Position numbers and translations under genes: made by a program
Source of the DNA: Sipunculus nudus
Taxonomy: Eukaryota > Annelida > Sipuncula > Golfingiida > Sipunculidae
Direction: 5' to 3'
DNA length: 64,000 bases
NCBI GenBank assembly: GCA_026874595.1
Contig: CM049313.1
Location: 62,312,659 to 62,376,658, forward strand
Notes under the pieces: generated by a model
What the model was told of the DNA's origin: nothing
Database searches by the model: none
What the model saw: only the letters and a program-made list of their open reading frames with translations
In this document: positions 1-12,000 of the stretch, in pieces
Numbering within the stretch: position 1 is the stretch's first letter
Layout of the letters: each line of letters opens with the position of its first letter

Positions 1-735
1 AAAAAATTCGTAAAAAATTGAACGATACAGGTGGCGCCACCAGTCTGCAGGAAGTGATGGAACATCTCATGATCAATATGTATGACAAAAATCATGACCA
101 TCAGTCAGGTATTTAATGAGATATTGAAGTTTTTGTTTGAAATTTTTTACTTTTCTGAGGGGAGTTTGGGGCCCCATAGCTGGAAGGATATGGGTAACAG
201 AGACCTAATTTCTGGTTTCCATAGAGACTTTTCATAGGTCTCTCAGTGTGTCGAGAATGAAGATTCTAAGTCCAGTCATTAACGATTTGTGCCTTGTTAA
301 CAGATGTTCACATTTTTAAAGGTCTCAAAAATAGAGAAAAAAATTCGTAAAAAATCGAAAAATACAGGTGGCGCCACCAGTCTTCAGGAACTGATGGAAC
401 CTCTCATGATCAATATGTATGCCAAAAATCATGACCATCAGTCAAGTAGTTAATGAGATATTGAAGTTTTTGTATGAAATTTTGGACTTTTCTGGGGGGT
501 ACTTTGGGGCCCCATAGCTCGAAGGATATGGGTAACAGAGACCTAATTTCTGGTTTCCAAGGAGATTTTTCATGGACCTCCCAGGATGTCAAGTAAGAAG
601 ATTCCAGTTCTAGCGGTTACGATTTGTGCCTGGTTACCGGACAGACAGACGGACAGACAGACAGACAGACAGACGGACGACGGACAAAGAGTGATCGCTA
701 TAGCTCAGATGACTTTCAGTCAGCTGAGCTAAAAA
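1..735 (+). repeat. F1 (pearl-like) tandem units with 3' end
   Basis: Two direct copies of a roughly 335-base unit (start to about 335, then 336-640), each with GGTGGCGCCACC and the phrase GACCTAATTTCTGG. They are followed by a GACGGACA-type tetranucleotide tract (about 640-682) and the F1 3' end. This order (tandem core, tetranucleotide, conserved flank) is that of bivalve pearl elements. The left end is cut by the window. Confidence 0.75.
701..731 (+). repeat. F1 3' terminal hairpin, copy 1
   Basis: Arms TAGCTCAGATGACT and AGTCAGCTGAGCTA around a 3-base loop pair at 13 of 14 positions. AAAAAT follows at once, as in other copies. Confidence 0.85.
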
Positions 736-797
736 TTTAATTAATTACCAATTACTGGGATAAGAAATGGAGAAAATGAGAGATGTTACAGCTACCT

Positions 798-822
798 CGG
801 GGGGGGGGGGGGAGGGAGGGGC
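798..822. repeat. Poly-G tract
   Basis: Run of about 14 G followed by a G/A-rich stretch; one of several long homopurine runs in the window. Confidence 0.9.
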
Positions 823-1033
823 ACACTTGATGGCAATTTAGAGAGTTAATCATCAAGTGCAAAATTTGCATAATTTGGGCCATTCTCTCAAACAGAAACA
901 CATATTCTCTGTACCAGTACCCCTGTCAGCATGTTTTCTGGGGTTTTTTTTATTCAAGGGAGACGGTATAGACAGTTCTATGCCAAAGGTTGCAGGAACT
1001 ATTCAACCGACTGCCGAGTGAACCATGTCTTAC

Positions 1034-1090
1034 CTTGCACTGAATATGTGACATGAATAATGTATCAAGGTCATCCATATTGGAATTGAC
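1034..1090 (-). CDS. TENT2: TENT2 exon 10 (tentative)
   Basis: A 57-base open segment between a weak TAG acceptor and a perfect AAG|GTAAGA donor, phase 0 at both ends, directly downstream of exon 9. It encodes VNSNMDDLDTLFMSHIQCK. The position fits a poorly conserved stretch of GLD-2, but similarity alone would not establish it. Confidence 0.42.
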
Positions 1091-4000
1091 CTACCATTAC
1101 ATGAGTTGCTTAAATGGTGTGAGTATGGTGACTGTATGTTAATATTGTTTTTACATTATTGCATTAACATCATATCTGTTAAGGACACATGGATGGACAG
1201 ATGGACAGACACTCATTATTTCTGTGTCCTCTCTGAAGGCACCAGAGGCGCCGGTGGAGGACAATAAAAATATAAGTCTACTTCAAAACTTGTGTTAAGA
1301 TTAGGACACTGTTTTGATGTCAGACAAATCTTACCGGGTGGTACTCCTGTAAGCTTGGAATAACAGGGGGTCTGCACCCATCTGGAAAATTGTAGAATAA
1401 GTGATCATGAAAGAATGAGTTATGAGGCAACATTCCCTAAAATTAAAGTTTACCATGGGATCTGACATCCTTACTATTAAAAAGGACTGGCATGATTTAT
1501 CAATCTTTTAAGGGACCAAAGTCTGCTAACATGATAACAGATGACAAGAAACAATGGAATTCTCGATGGTCCTGACAAAAACTGATACCATTATCAAAGG
1601 CTCTGACAAAATGCATATAAACAACTAGATATTTCTTGGCACCGCAGGTACCATAGTATCCCCAGACAATTAACCCCCCCCTCCCCCCAGCCCTTGATAA
1701 GATGCATCTAACCTGTAAGTTTGTTGACTGTACCAACAATTTTTTTGAGTTATTGCCGTAATTTCATTTTAACATTATTGCTACTGTGACCTTGAAACAA
1801 GGGACCCATGGGTCACGGCGCTCAGCTGAACATGATTGGACTATAAATGTATCACCATTGTGATACTATATTGAGAAGATAAAGCTTAGAATATCATGGT
1901 CATGTTGGGCTTTTATAAAGGAATATAATGTAACATTTGGGTAAATGATATATGAAATAACCTGACTGATGGATTAATATTGAGTAAAATATAGTGGTTT
2001 ATTTTTTATTTATTTGGGAGGGGTAAAAAAAAGCAATTTATTTGAGCAAATATGAATCCAATGACAGTATGCTTAGCAGTGGTATAATGATGATAAGGCT
2101 ATTTGTTGAAGGATCTATAGTGTATGGACAACTGCAAGAGTTCAATTTGACAGATACAATGTTATGATTAACTATGCTGATGAGGGGATTAATGAATTTG
2201 TGACTGTACGACATAATATCTTGACAAGATCGGTCTTGACAAGGTGCATTATTTTGATGCCCCTCACGTCTACAAATTACACAATATTGACATAATTTCT
2301 GGCATGTACATAGGTACCTATGGACAAATGGTTAACAGTACTGAACCACCTGGAAGGTTAAAATCATAAAAATATGATGAAATGTAGATAATGTTTGAGA
2401 GGAAGAGGTAATCTGGGCCATGGTTGGTTCATATGATTGAAGAAAATGTTGAAAATAATATTTGAGACCTGACCATGCCTTTCCATTGGTTACCTTTTTG
2501 ATGAGCTGTTGACAGTTCAACAGTTTACACATTTGTCTGATGAGATCCAATTTATTTGGTAAACCTTTATTATCAATTTTATGATATGTATACAGTTGCC
2601 ATAACGTCCCGATTCCACAGGTGCATTGACTTGATGGGGGGGGGGGGGGGGGGGGGAGGGGGCAGTTGTGTTATGATCAGAGTTACAATGCCTCTCTCTC
2701 TCTGTAGATATTTTCTTTAATTATTAAATTTTATGCTATAGCCATAGAAGTATTGTTCACAGTGCCAAGGAGCAAAGCCTCAGTGGGATGAAGAAGGGGA
2801 TGGTATGAGTTACAACACCCTTGCATATACATACAGGATATGAAATTTAATTCAACAGTGCTTATAAAAAAAAGTTTATTCATGAACATTAAATATTTAA
2901 AACAGACAGAAAGATGGAGAAAAAAAAGAAAATAATTTTTTTCCCCATTCTACTGAGCCAAGAAAAAATTAACAATATTTGCATTTGTTCCTTTTTTTCA
3001 TTACATAATTTTAATCCAAGTTTCCGAATGTTACTATAAATTTACAGTATAACATACATGTTATTGTGAATACTTCAGTTGATTCACATTTCTAAATTGC
3101 ATCAACATTTATAGCTAATGTATCTTGTTTATAGTAACTGTCAACAGAATGGGATGGAGGGAGGAAGGGAGGCAATTAGGGAGAGAGAGAGAGAGAGAGA
3201 GAGAGAAAGAAAGAAAGAAAGATGGAGAAAGAAAGAGAAAAAGCAGAGGAGAGAGAGAGAGAAAGAGAGACCTAGACTGCCAGAGAGAGAGAGAAAGAGA
3301 GGCTCTCTGGTAATTACTGCCTGATCCAGCCTGACCCAGACACTCACAGTGGCAGTAGGTCCGACCTGAAGGTGTTATGTAACTGCCCAGTACACTGCAT
3401 TTATACTGATCTGATGTAAACAATGAAATCATGGTACCTGGAAACTTGAATGAAATCTAAAGTTTTTGATCAATTGGTTTCAATTTTCAGATTTTAACAG
3501 ATGAAATGTTTATGTGTACATGCTGTGAAAATTAAATCCACAGCACTAACAGGAAAAAATTGAATATTTATATTTTTTCAAATGGTATCAGGAAAAAAAA
3601 GTATTCTCAGCTATAAAACTAATACATGTGTTAAAATTAATCCGAGAAACAAAACACCCAATATATTATACCAGGAGCAAACTGGAGTTGGGAATGTTTA
3701 ATTTTATGAACTGAAATAAAGGACCAGCAATATAAATTTTGATTATTTAGCCAGTATCATGTAACAACTGATACAACCATGAGTTATAAGTCAAACAAAT
3801 TAAAATCTTTAATGAGCACTTGTCTGAGTAATATTTTAAATTTTTGACATATTTATTAATTATTTTAATTTTGTAATAAATATAAACCTGGAACACCTGG
3901 AAAAGACCTGGAAATTTAGATTAATTTAATATAATCAACTGCATAATTGTCTATCATTATCTTGCTTCATATAATCCCTAATAGTAAACAACAATTTATT

Positions 4001-7000
4001 TTAATTATTTATTTTTCATTTTTATGGTTAAAATGAAAAATACCAAATGGTGACTGCATGGTATAATTTGAAATATAATTTTGGCCATCCATGGAAGATC
4101 CATAAATGATCAGTAATTGCAAGGTAATCCCCTGTAACTCATTAACTATAAATTCCTTTTCCATTTATTTTTTTTAAGTTCTTTTCATAAACCAAGAATT
4201 AAAAAAAAAAGTTTATTGTTATGTTTATGGCCTAAACAAATACTAGTGGAGGGGGTTGGACAGTTAGATCCAGTTAAGCCACCCAAAAGCTGGCTGGCTG
4301 CAGAGTGCCTCGCTTCAAGCATGCATAATTGGCCTGAAAGGTCAATGTGGGGACATAAAAGAGGGGCCAAGGTGTAATATGGTCTCATAAAAACTTTCAT
4401 AAAAGCTAGTTTTTGACCAATTCCTTTTATAACTTAAGAATTTAGAAGCAAAAATCCTTACGTGTGCAAGATATGAAAATTAAATCAACAGTGCTTACAG
4501 GGAAAAAACATGCAATGGCCAAAGTTGGGCAAAATTTAAGGTACTGATTTTATATTTATGCTAATAACTTAAAAATTTGAAAAATTCAGAACTAATTTTT
4601 TGGAATACAACTGAATCTTGATTAAATAATGTTATATCCCTGGCAAAAAATCTCTACCTTCAGCAATTTTCATGTTAAGAGAGTAAATATATTTCTTGAT
4701 TTTTTACAAAGTGCATTATGTTTGGGCCTAGAACTTAAAACAATTACACAATACTGACATCATTTCTGGCATATGCATAGCGAATGTATAGAAAAATATG
4801 TTTATCATATATGATCAAAGTCAGATCAGTGGTTTTGATATTAGGCAATCTTAAAGTGTAACAATGGATTTTAATGGAAAAATGAAGTTTTTTCTTTATA
4901 TCTCGAAGGAATTAAGTCCTAGTGACCAAACTTTTACTATGGTAGAGGATTTGGGGGACATCTAACTGTATGCAAAATTTAAGGAACTTAGAGCTGAAGC
5001 ATGGGAGCTGAGCTCTAGTAAACTGCATAACACTAGCTTGTTGTAAACAATATCTGACATGGTGCTTGAAAACATGAATAAAATCTACAGTTTTTGATCA
5101 ACTGGTTTCAAATTTTTTGTTTTAACAGTTGAAATGGTAAAAAAAACATGCTTTGAAAATTAAATCCACAGCAGTTACAGGAAAAAAACGTGCCAAGGTC
5201 AAACTTGGGCAAAATTTAAGGTGCCAATTTTATATTTTTGCCAATATTAAAAAAAATTTAACAGATTTTTATCTAATTTTTGGTATACAATTAAATTTTG
5301 ATTATTTAAAGTAGTATTACTGAAAAAAAGTTCCTACCTATAACACTTTTGGTCTTAATTGACCAAATATCTTTCCTCATTTTTTTTACAAGTCCATTAT
5401 GTTTGGGCCCATAACTTTTTTAAATTAAATAATACTGACTTAATTTCTGGCAAGTACATGGGAACCATATAGAGGAATATTTATGGTAAAAATGAAGAAA
5501 ACCAGATAAGTGGTTTTGATATTAGGCAGTCCTGTAGTGTGAAAATAGATTTCTAATGAAAAATTGAGGTTTTCCCCTAATATCTCGAAGGAATGAAGTC
5601 AAATTGACCCAATTTTTGGCATGGTAGGAGATTTTGGGGACATCTAACTGTATGCCGAATTTCAGATTCGTAGGTCCAATGGTGTAGAAACGTGCCAGTC
5701 TTACGGACGGACATCCAGACGGACAGACGGACGTAGGACCACGATTATAGCTCAGATGACTTATAGTCAGCTGAGCTAGAAATTTATCCAGGTCATCAAT
5801 GTTCAAATTTGAGCTAGCCGTTGATAAGATGCATCTTACTTGTTGGTTTGGTGACTTTACCTCAAATTCTTACAAAGTTATTCCATTTAAACATCATTTT
5901 AGCAAGAAAACAACACAAGGTGGCGCCACCTGTCTTCTGCAAAAGACAGAGCTATCCAAGATCTTCAGTCAATTTGATTTCCATGCAAGATTTCTTGACA
6001 TATTTAAGAATTAGTGTGATTTGCCCCTAAATTGGACCTATTCAAGGTCAATGACACCTAGCAAAGGTCATGACTTCATTTTAAATAGGCGTCGTCCTCT
6101 CACCCATATCTATACATATACTAAGTTTGGTAAAGATCCATGAAATATTTTTTGAGTTATTGCGCCAACAAGATACATATGCGGCGGTGGCGGCGGGACC
6201 GGCATGAAAACATAGTATCCCCATCCCCCCCCCCACCCCCGATTTTTTCTGGGGATACAATAATTGCTATCTTAATTAACTGGCAAAATCAAAAATATTT
6301 TATATTGTCCCAATCTGTATCAAACAGAAAACTCTAAAATGTTCATAAATAGCTAAATTTATGAGTCCATTATAATATATCATAATCAAGCCAATTTAAA
6401 CACAACAGAAACATTCAGCCTTTTAGCTTGCATATTCAAGGTAATGAGATTCTGTAATTCTTTAACCCTGGCTACAGAACCAATTTATGCTTTTATAGAC
6501 TGAGGGTTCCCTTTTTTGTTTTGGAGGGTTTCAAATCTGTGATATTTGCAAAAGGGGAATTATCACGAAAATAAAACATTTGTGAATAAGAGTTTCCATT
6601 ATTAAAGGTAAAGTTGAGAAGTGAAATGCTGTCATAATGAATAAAAATAGATCAGGTTTGTTCAAAGTATCAAATGGTACCATATCTTTCCAATTGTCTG
6701 CCATTAACAAGCAATATTTTTTGTGAATATGATTTTGTGCACTTAATATTTGATTTCATTAATTCACATAATAATGGTTAAACTCTGTCTTTAGGTCTTT
6801 TTATATGGGGAGGATGGAAAATGGAACCCTCGCAAAACGCTGGAAAACTGAAAAAATCGCGAAATGTTAACCCTGTGAATATGAAGCTGACTACAGTACA
6901 GTATGTAAATTTACACATTTTGTGTAAATAAAAATATCTTATCAATATGCTCATGCTTACAATCAATATATATATTTATCCTGACACTTATCAATAATTT

Positions 7001-8976
7001 TACTGATAATAAATCAATGACTTAATGCTTAATAAGTCCTATAATGTTTATAAATGAAAATATCCTGAATGAAAAGAACAGACAAAAGAATAAGCATTTT
7101 GCAGTAAACAGACCAATATGTAGACACACATACGTTGTAAGTAGTGTAGAACCATGAGAGTTAGAGAATAGCTTGACAAAGTACCCCGGCTGGCATCGCC
7201 GATGTTGTGGAATTTTGCCCACCTCTTTATGAACATGACAAGAGGTTGTACCCTTGGCTCATCTGTAAGAGACAATATAAATATGGAGAAGTGGAAATTA
7301 CACATCACTGATTTACAAATATCATTAAGAGTGCAAACAGTTAATCCTACAAAATTCATTGTAAATAAAACCATGACATATTCATGATACAGAATATTTA
7401 TTATCACATTACATTATATATATTTATGGTAACTTCAGATTGTCAGTTGACATATTGTGCATTGATATGTGTATATGATTGTGCTGGTCACTAACAGTTT
7501 ATCAAAATATAAGAGAACTAGGGTACACCAAGCTTTTGAAATCACTTTATACTAAAAACTTTAAAAGATACAAGCTTTGCAAACTGTCCACTCATTACTG
7601 AATTAATCAAACCATCTTCATAATATAGTAAGAAGCAAACCTAAAATGGTCATTAAGGAATCCTCTGTTTATATCACACTGAAGCCTGGAGCATGGTGGC
7701 TTAACAGTTAGGGCACCAGACTTGACTGCAAGGTGTGGGTTTGAAGCCTGTTCAGACCACCTTCCTTGCTAGGACCTCTGGCTAAAGTCTTTACATCAGG
7801 GGTGTGCCCTCTCCACCCAGGAGTGAATGGCTACTGGTCATGCATGGAATGCAGCAAAAGGTAGGATGGATATCAGTAACCCTACTGCGTAGGTTGGTTA
7901 GGCGTGTGTTAGGATGTATGCTCCCCAGGGAGCCAAGAAAGCTACAAGAATGATCCGGCCAAAAGACAATGAAAGAATACAGGAACTCTGGCCCCAGAGA
8001 CACTTGGCCCTGAGACACTCGGCCCAAGCGACTCTAGGCCCTAGAGACAGTAGGCCCAAGAGACACTCGGCCCTAGAGACAGTCGGCCCCTAAGCAATGG
8101 GATCTAGCGACACTTGGCCCTGAGGTCCCATCCGAGCCCCGGGAAATCCCTCATTAACACAATTCTGATAAACAGTATAACAGGGATGGGGTTTTTATAA
8201 TTAAATAGTTTTAGTAGCATGGCTGATTTTACAAATACTCCTCCATGCGTACAACAGACAATTAGGACTAAGGCAGATAAAAGTCATTTAGTGGCCATGA
8301 GAATTTATTACGAAAGAAACTACATGATTACCGTTACACAAGGATCATGCCCTGACCTTTATTACAAAACAATTATATATAAATATAAAACCAGAATGTG
8401 GCTGTCCAGGCTTCCCTGGTCCCTATAATCTCAGCTTCTGATGGACCAGGGAGGCTCAGAGCCCGGTGGGACAGACATCCGCACATCTGCAGTGGTCAGA
8501 GTCCCAGGCATAAGAGAGAGCTAGGCTGGCACATGGTTCACGTATCAGTCATTCCAGCCCTGCATCGCCAGCTCTGTGGTCATTGGTCAACCCCAGAGAT
8601 CTGCATCTGGTGGCATTAATACCAAGGGAGTCTCCCCTGGTAGCCATGATGTAATAGAGTGTTCCCCCCCCCCCCCCCCCCCCGTAATACCAGGGGTAGG
8701 GCATTCGTTTAACAAATTGTTACCATAGATATCAAGCTGGTTATCCCCTCAATTGATGATCCACTTGGCATGCATGGAGTAATGCCTTGGTTGTGTAAAA
8801 ATACCGGTACTTGAATGCCACGAACCAAAAAAAGCTGAATTTTCTATGAATAAAAAATTTGGGCACACACAAACTTTACAAAAATATATATATATATACA
8901 GATAGTGAAACCTGGCATAAATCTGAAACAATCAAAAGCATTATTCTTTAGTATTCCGAATAATGATATATCATAT

Positions 8977-9014
<38 letters not shown>

Positions 9015-12000
9015 GATAAATCTATATTTTAATACATATTAATAAATTATTTGTAATTCATACATCAGACTGAATGAATGATGTTTTAAATGGGGGGGGA
9101 ACACTATGTCATGGCTACCAAGGGAGACTCCCTTGGTATTAATGCCACCAGATGCAGATCTCTGGGGTTGACCAATGACCACAGAGCTGGCGATGCAGGG
9201 CTGGAATGACTGATACATGAACCATGTACCAGCCTAGCTCTCTTTTATGGCCGGGACTCTGACCACTGCAGATGTGCGGGTGTCTGTCCCACCGGGCTCT
9301 GAGCCTCTCTGGTCCATCTTAGCTTCTGTCTTGCAGAAGCTGAGATTATAGGGACCAGGGAAACCTGGACGGCCACATTCTGGTTCGTATTTATATATAA
9401 TTGTTTTGTAATATAAGTCAGGGCATGATTCTTGTATACCGGTAATCATGTAGTTTCTTTGGTAATAAATTCTCGTGGCCACTAATTGACTTTTATCTGC
9501 ATTAGTAGTTATTGTCTGTTGTATGCATGGAGGAGTATTTGTAAATTCAGCCACGCTACCCAAACTAAATAATTACAAAAACCCCATCCCTGTTACACTG
9601 TTTATTAGAACTGTGTTAACCAGGGGTTTCCTGGGGCTTGGATGGGACCTCGGGGCCGAGTGTCGCTAGGTCCCATTGCTTAGGGGGCAACTGTCTCTAG
9701 GGCCGAGTGTCTCTTGGGCTGAGTGTCTCTAGGGCAGAGTGTCGCTTGGGTCGAGAGTTCCTGTATTCCAAGGAAGACAAAGTGTAAAGTAGTATAAATA
9801 TCTCTAATGGAGTGATATCAGACTATAAACCAAAAATTCAGCTGAACCTGATGATCTCATATTTTTCTACCTTACAGTTCTACAGGACCAACAATATCAG
9901 GGTTATTTTAACTTCAATCTACTTGAATATCTATGTGATCTTAATCCTTTCGGGAGGATAGCCTTATCCAGGAAAATAGAACAAATTTGGAAACCTTTTT
10001 ATACTAGTGTCATTCAAAAGACTAACTCACATTTGGAATATGCATTGAGCAAATGCGTGTTCCTAACAGCAGTGTATCCATTGATATTCAGATCACATTC
10101 AATTCCACTGAAAAAATTAAAATTATTATAGTCAGCAGGCATTTGACAGTTAAATACACAGCATCTTGCAATAAACATCACCTGCAGACACATAATTGTG
10201 ATTATAAACAGTAATAATGAAAGGGCCATTTAACGCATGGAATGATATTCTATGCCACATCTGGCCATATCGCATAACTAAAGACAACTTCACAGAATAC
10301 GTCTTATGTCTATTTTATAATTTTTGAATAATTATTAACCTTTCAAATTGTTCAGGAATATTAAACTATTGCTATGGATTTCCTCCTGACACATAAAAGT
10401 TGATTTATATATACACAGTATCGGGAATATGACACCTTAAACTACAAGCAAATGGACCTACCTAAATTTAAAGTTTAAAAAAAAGATACGTCATTTTTTT
10501 GGAATTAAAAGTTATATTAAGCATATATTCATATATAAAGTTATATTTCAAATCTTGATATGAATATCCTACTTTTTTCAGCATACATAAAAAAAATATT
10601 TTTTTTATTCTCTGTAATACATAATTATTATCAATGATGTCCATGTTTTCACTAAAATCTATGTACATCTTTCTTACCTGATGGAATCTCTGAACTTGAG
10701 GATTGGAACTGATGCGTGTATGACCTGGACTTGTCTCAGGAAGGCTGTCAATCAATAGAAATTATCATATAATACCTCGCATTTCTCGTGGCAGTACTCA
10801 CCTATAAATATGACAAAAAGGAGCTAAACCTGTCAGGATAAAAAGTAACTATGAGTAAGGTCCGTCCCAGTTCCCATGTCAGCATATATTTCTCTGGGAT
10901 AATTTTTCCTACATACTGGACATTACAAAAATTTCTGGTCCAGTGGTTGCAGGAGCTCTCCCACTGACAGCCTGGGTAAAAAATATATCTTACCTTGAAC
11001 TGATTTATGTGAGACAAATAATCCAAAATCTGACAGAAAAGTCATCAATGTTTGTGACATTTTCATCACCAGTGAACCGTGAATTAAATAAGCCATTCCA
11101 GCTGGTGACATCAGACAACACAATGTCTTTGTGAGGCCAGTGTGCCATCACTATTGTCAAATAAACAGCTGTCTGTACCATAGACATGAAAATTTTTTCA
11201 CAGGGGAAAGTACTGTCCAGCTTTACCAGAAAGACGCCATCCTCAGTCCATCGACAATATAACTTATTACATTATACAAAATTGGTGGAAAATCTGCACA
11301 TATGTGTAAAAACAAATATTATTTGTATAGAATATTCATAAAACAGTTATTGCAAAAAAAAAACATGCAGACAAAGGTTTTGGGAAGGACTATAGTATAA
11401 TTGCTTATGACAAAAAAACTTGCTAACGTTGTCTAAACGGCACGAACTGCAAGAATAATTTGGCATTTGTCACAAATCTTAAAATTCTTATTTCTCTGAT
11501 TGCTTGACAGGAAAATATGTCAACACATCTAAATTGCATCTTCCATAAAATCCTATTAACCAATATGGATCCATTGTGATAATAAAATTCTGTTGAAGAC
11601 AAGATTTTTGTATGCAAGGTTTAATCTGAATTAGAAATAATCTTTGTCAATATAATTCAGAATTGAAAAAAATGTCAAATTATCTTCTGAACTGGTAAGA
11701 AATAAATGCAAATTTCTGCATTATGGTTTGTGATTTTCTTTTCGCTCACACCTAATGAACTTCAGAATAAAGCGATTTGGGAACTTACAGCATTTCCTTA
11801 ATCCAACTTGGATCTGGTTGAGTATTCTGATTGCTTCTTTCTTGCGGATTTCCTTCAATCAAAGAAGACAGAATCAAAACTAATATAAACAACATAAAAA
11901 AGGGACCCATTGGTCATGCTGCTCAGCTGATATTGAAAATTATTTGAGCAAATGCAAAATGTACATATTTCGTTGGATCAGCTAAGAGAACATGGCCAGA

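Larger units (their letters stand above)
1382..7133 (-). other. TENT2 intron 8, repeat-filled
   Basis: Holds an F1 5' end (1801), a G-run (about 2637-2660), a GA-rich microsatellite (3181-3300), the long F1 type-B body with its 3' hairpin (to 5778), and an F2-like 3' end (to 6260). From 6263 to 7133 I see only AT-rich sequence. Confidence 0.8.
7975..9767. mobile_element. Long inverted-repeat (foldback) element, 1.8 kb
   Basis: Arms 7975-8665 and 9085-9767 are inverted copies of about 0.68 kb beginning GAATACAGGAACTC. The outer 150 bases of each arm are a degenerate minisatellite of about 17 bases (GAGACACTCGGCCCTA type). The arms flank a roughly 420-base centre with a poly-C tract and TA/TG microsatellite. 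Open frames occur in both arms (8219-8428 +, 9234-9563 -) only because the arms are copies; no known domain. No clear target duplication was found. Confidence 0.8.
7263..10030 (-). other. TENT2 intron 7
   Basis: Contains a tRNA-derived SINE (7686-7974) and a 1.8-kb inverted-repeat element (7975-9767). 7263-7685 and 9768-10030 are AT-rich with nothing recognised. Confidence 0.8.

Noticed and set aside
1600-1740. CATAGTATCCCCAG followed by C-runs, similar to an F2 3' end
   Set aside because: Only one hairpin arm is present; too short to call a copy.
3115-3432. Overlapping ORFs of 60-105 codons on both strands
   Set aside because: Translations of a GA-rich microsatellite; no protein character.
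5522-5806. Conserved minus-strand ORF also seen at 35188-35415
   Set aside because: Similarity follows the whole nucleotide repeat, including non-coding parts and the terminal hairpin; no domain.
8219-9563. Pair of similar ORFs on opposite strands
   Set aside because: They lie in the two arms of one inverted repeat, so similarity is automatic.
11789-11852. Alternative frame GNPQERSNQNTQPDPSWIKE for TENT2 exon 5
   Set aside because: Also open, but incompatible in phase with the neighbouring exons and unlike the family.
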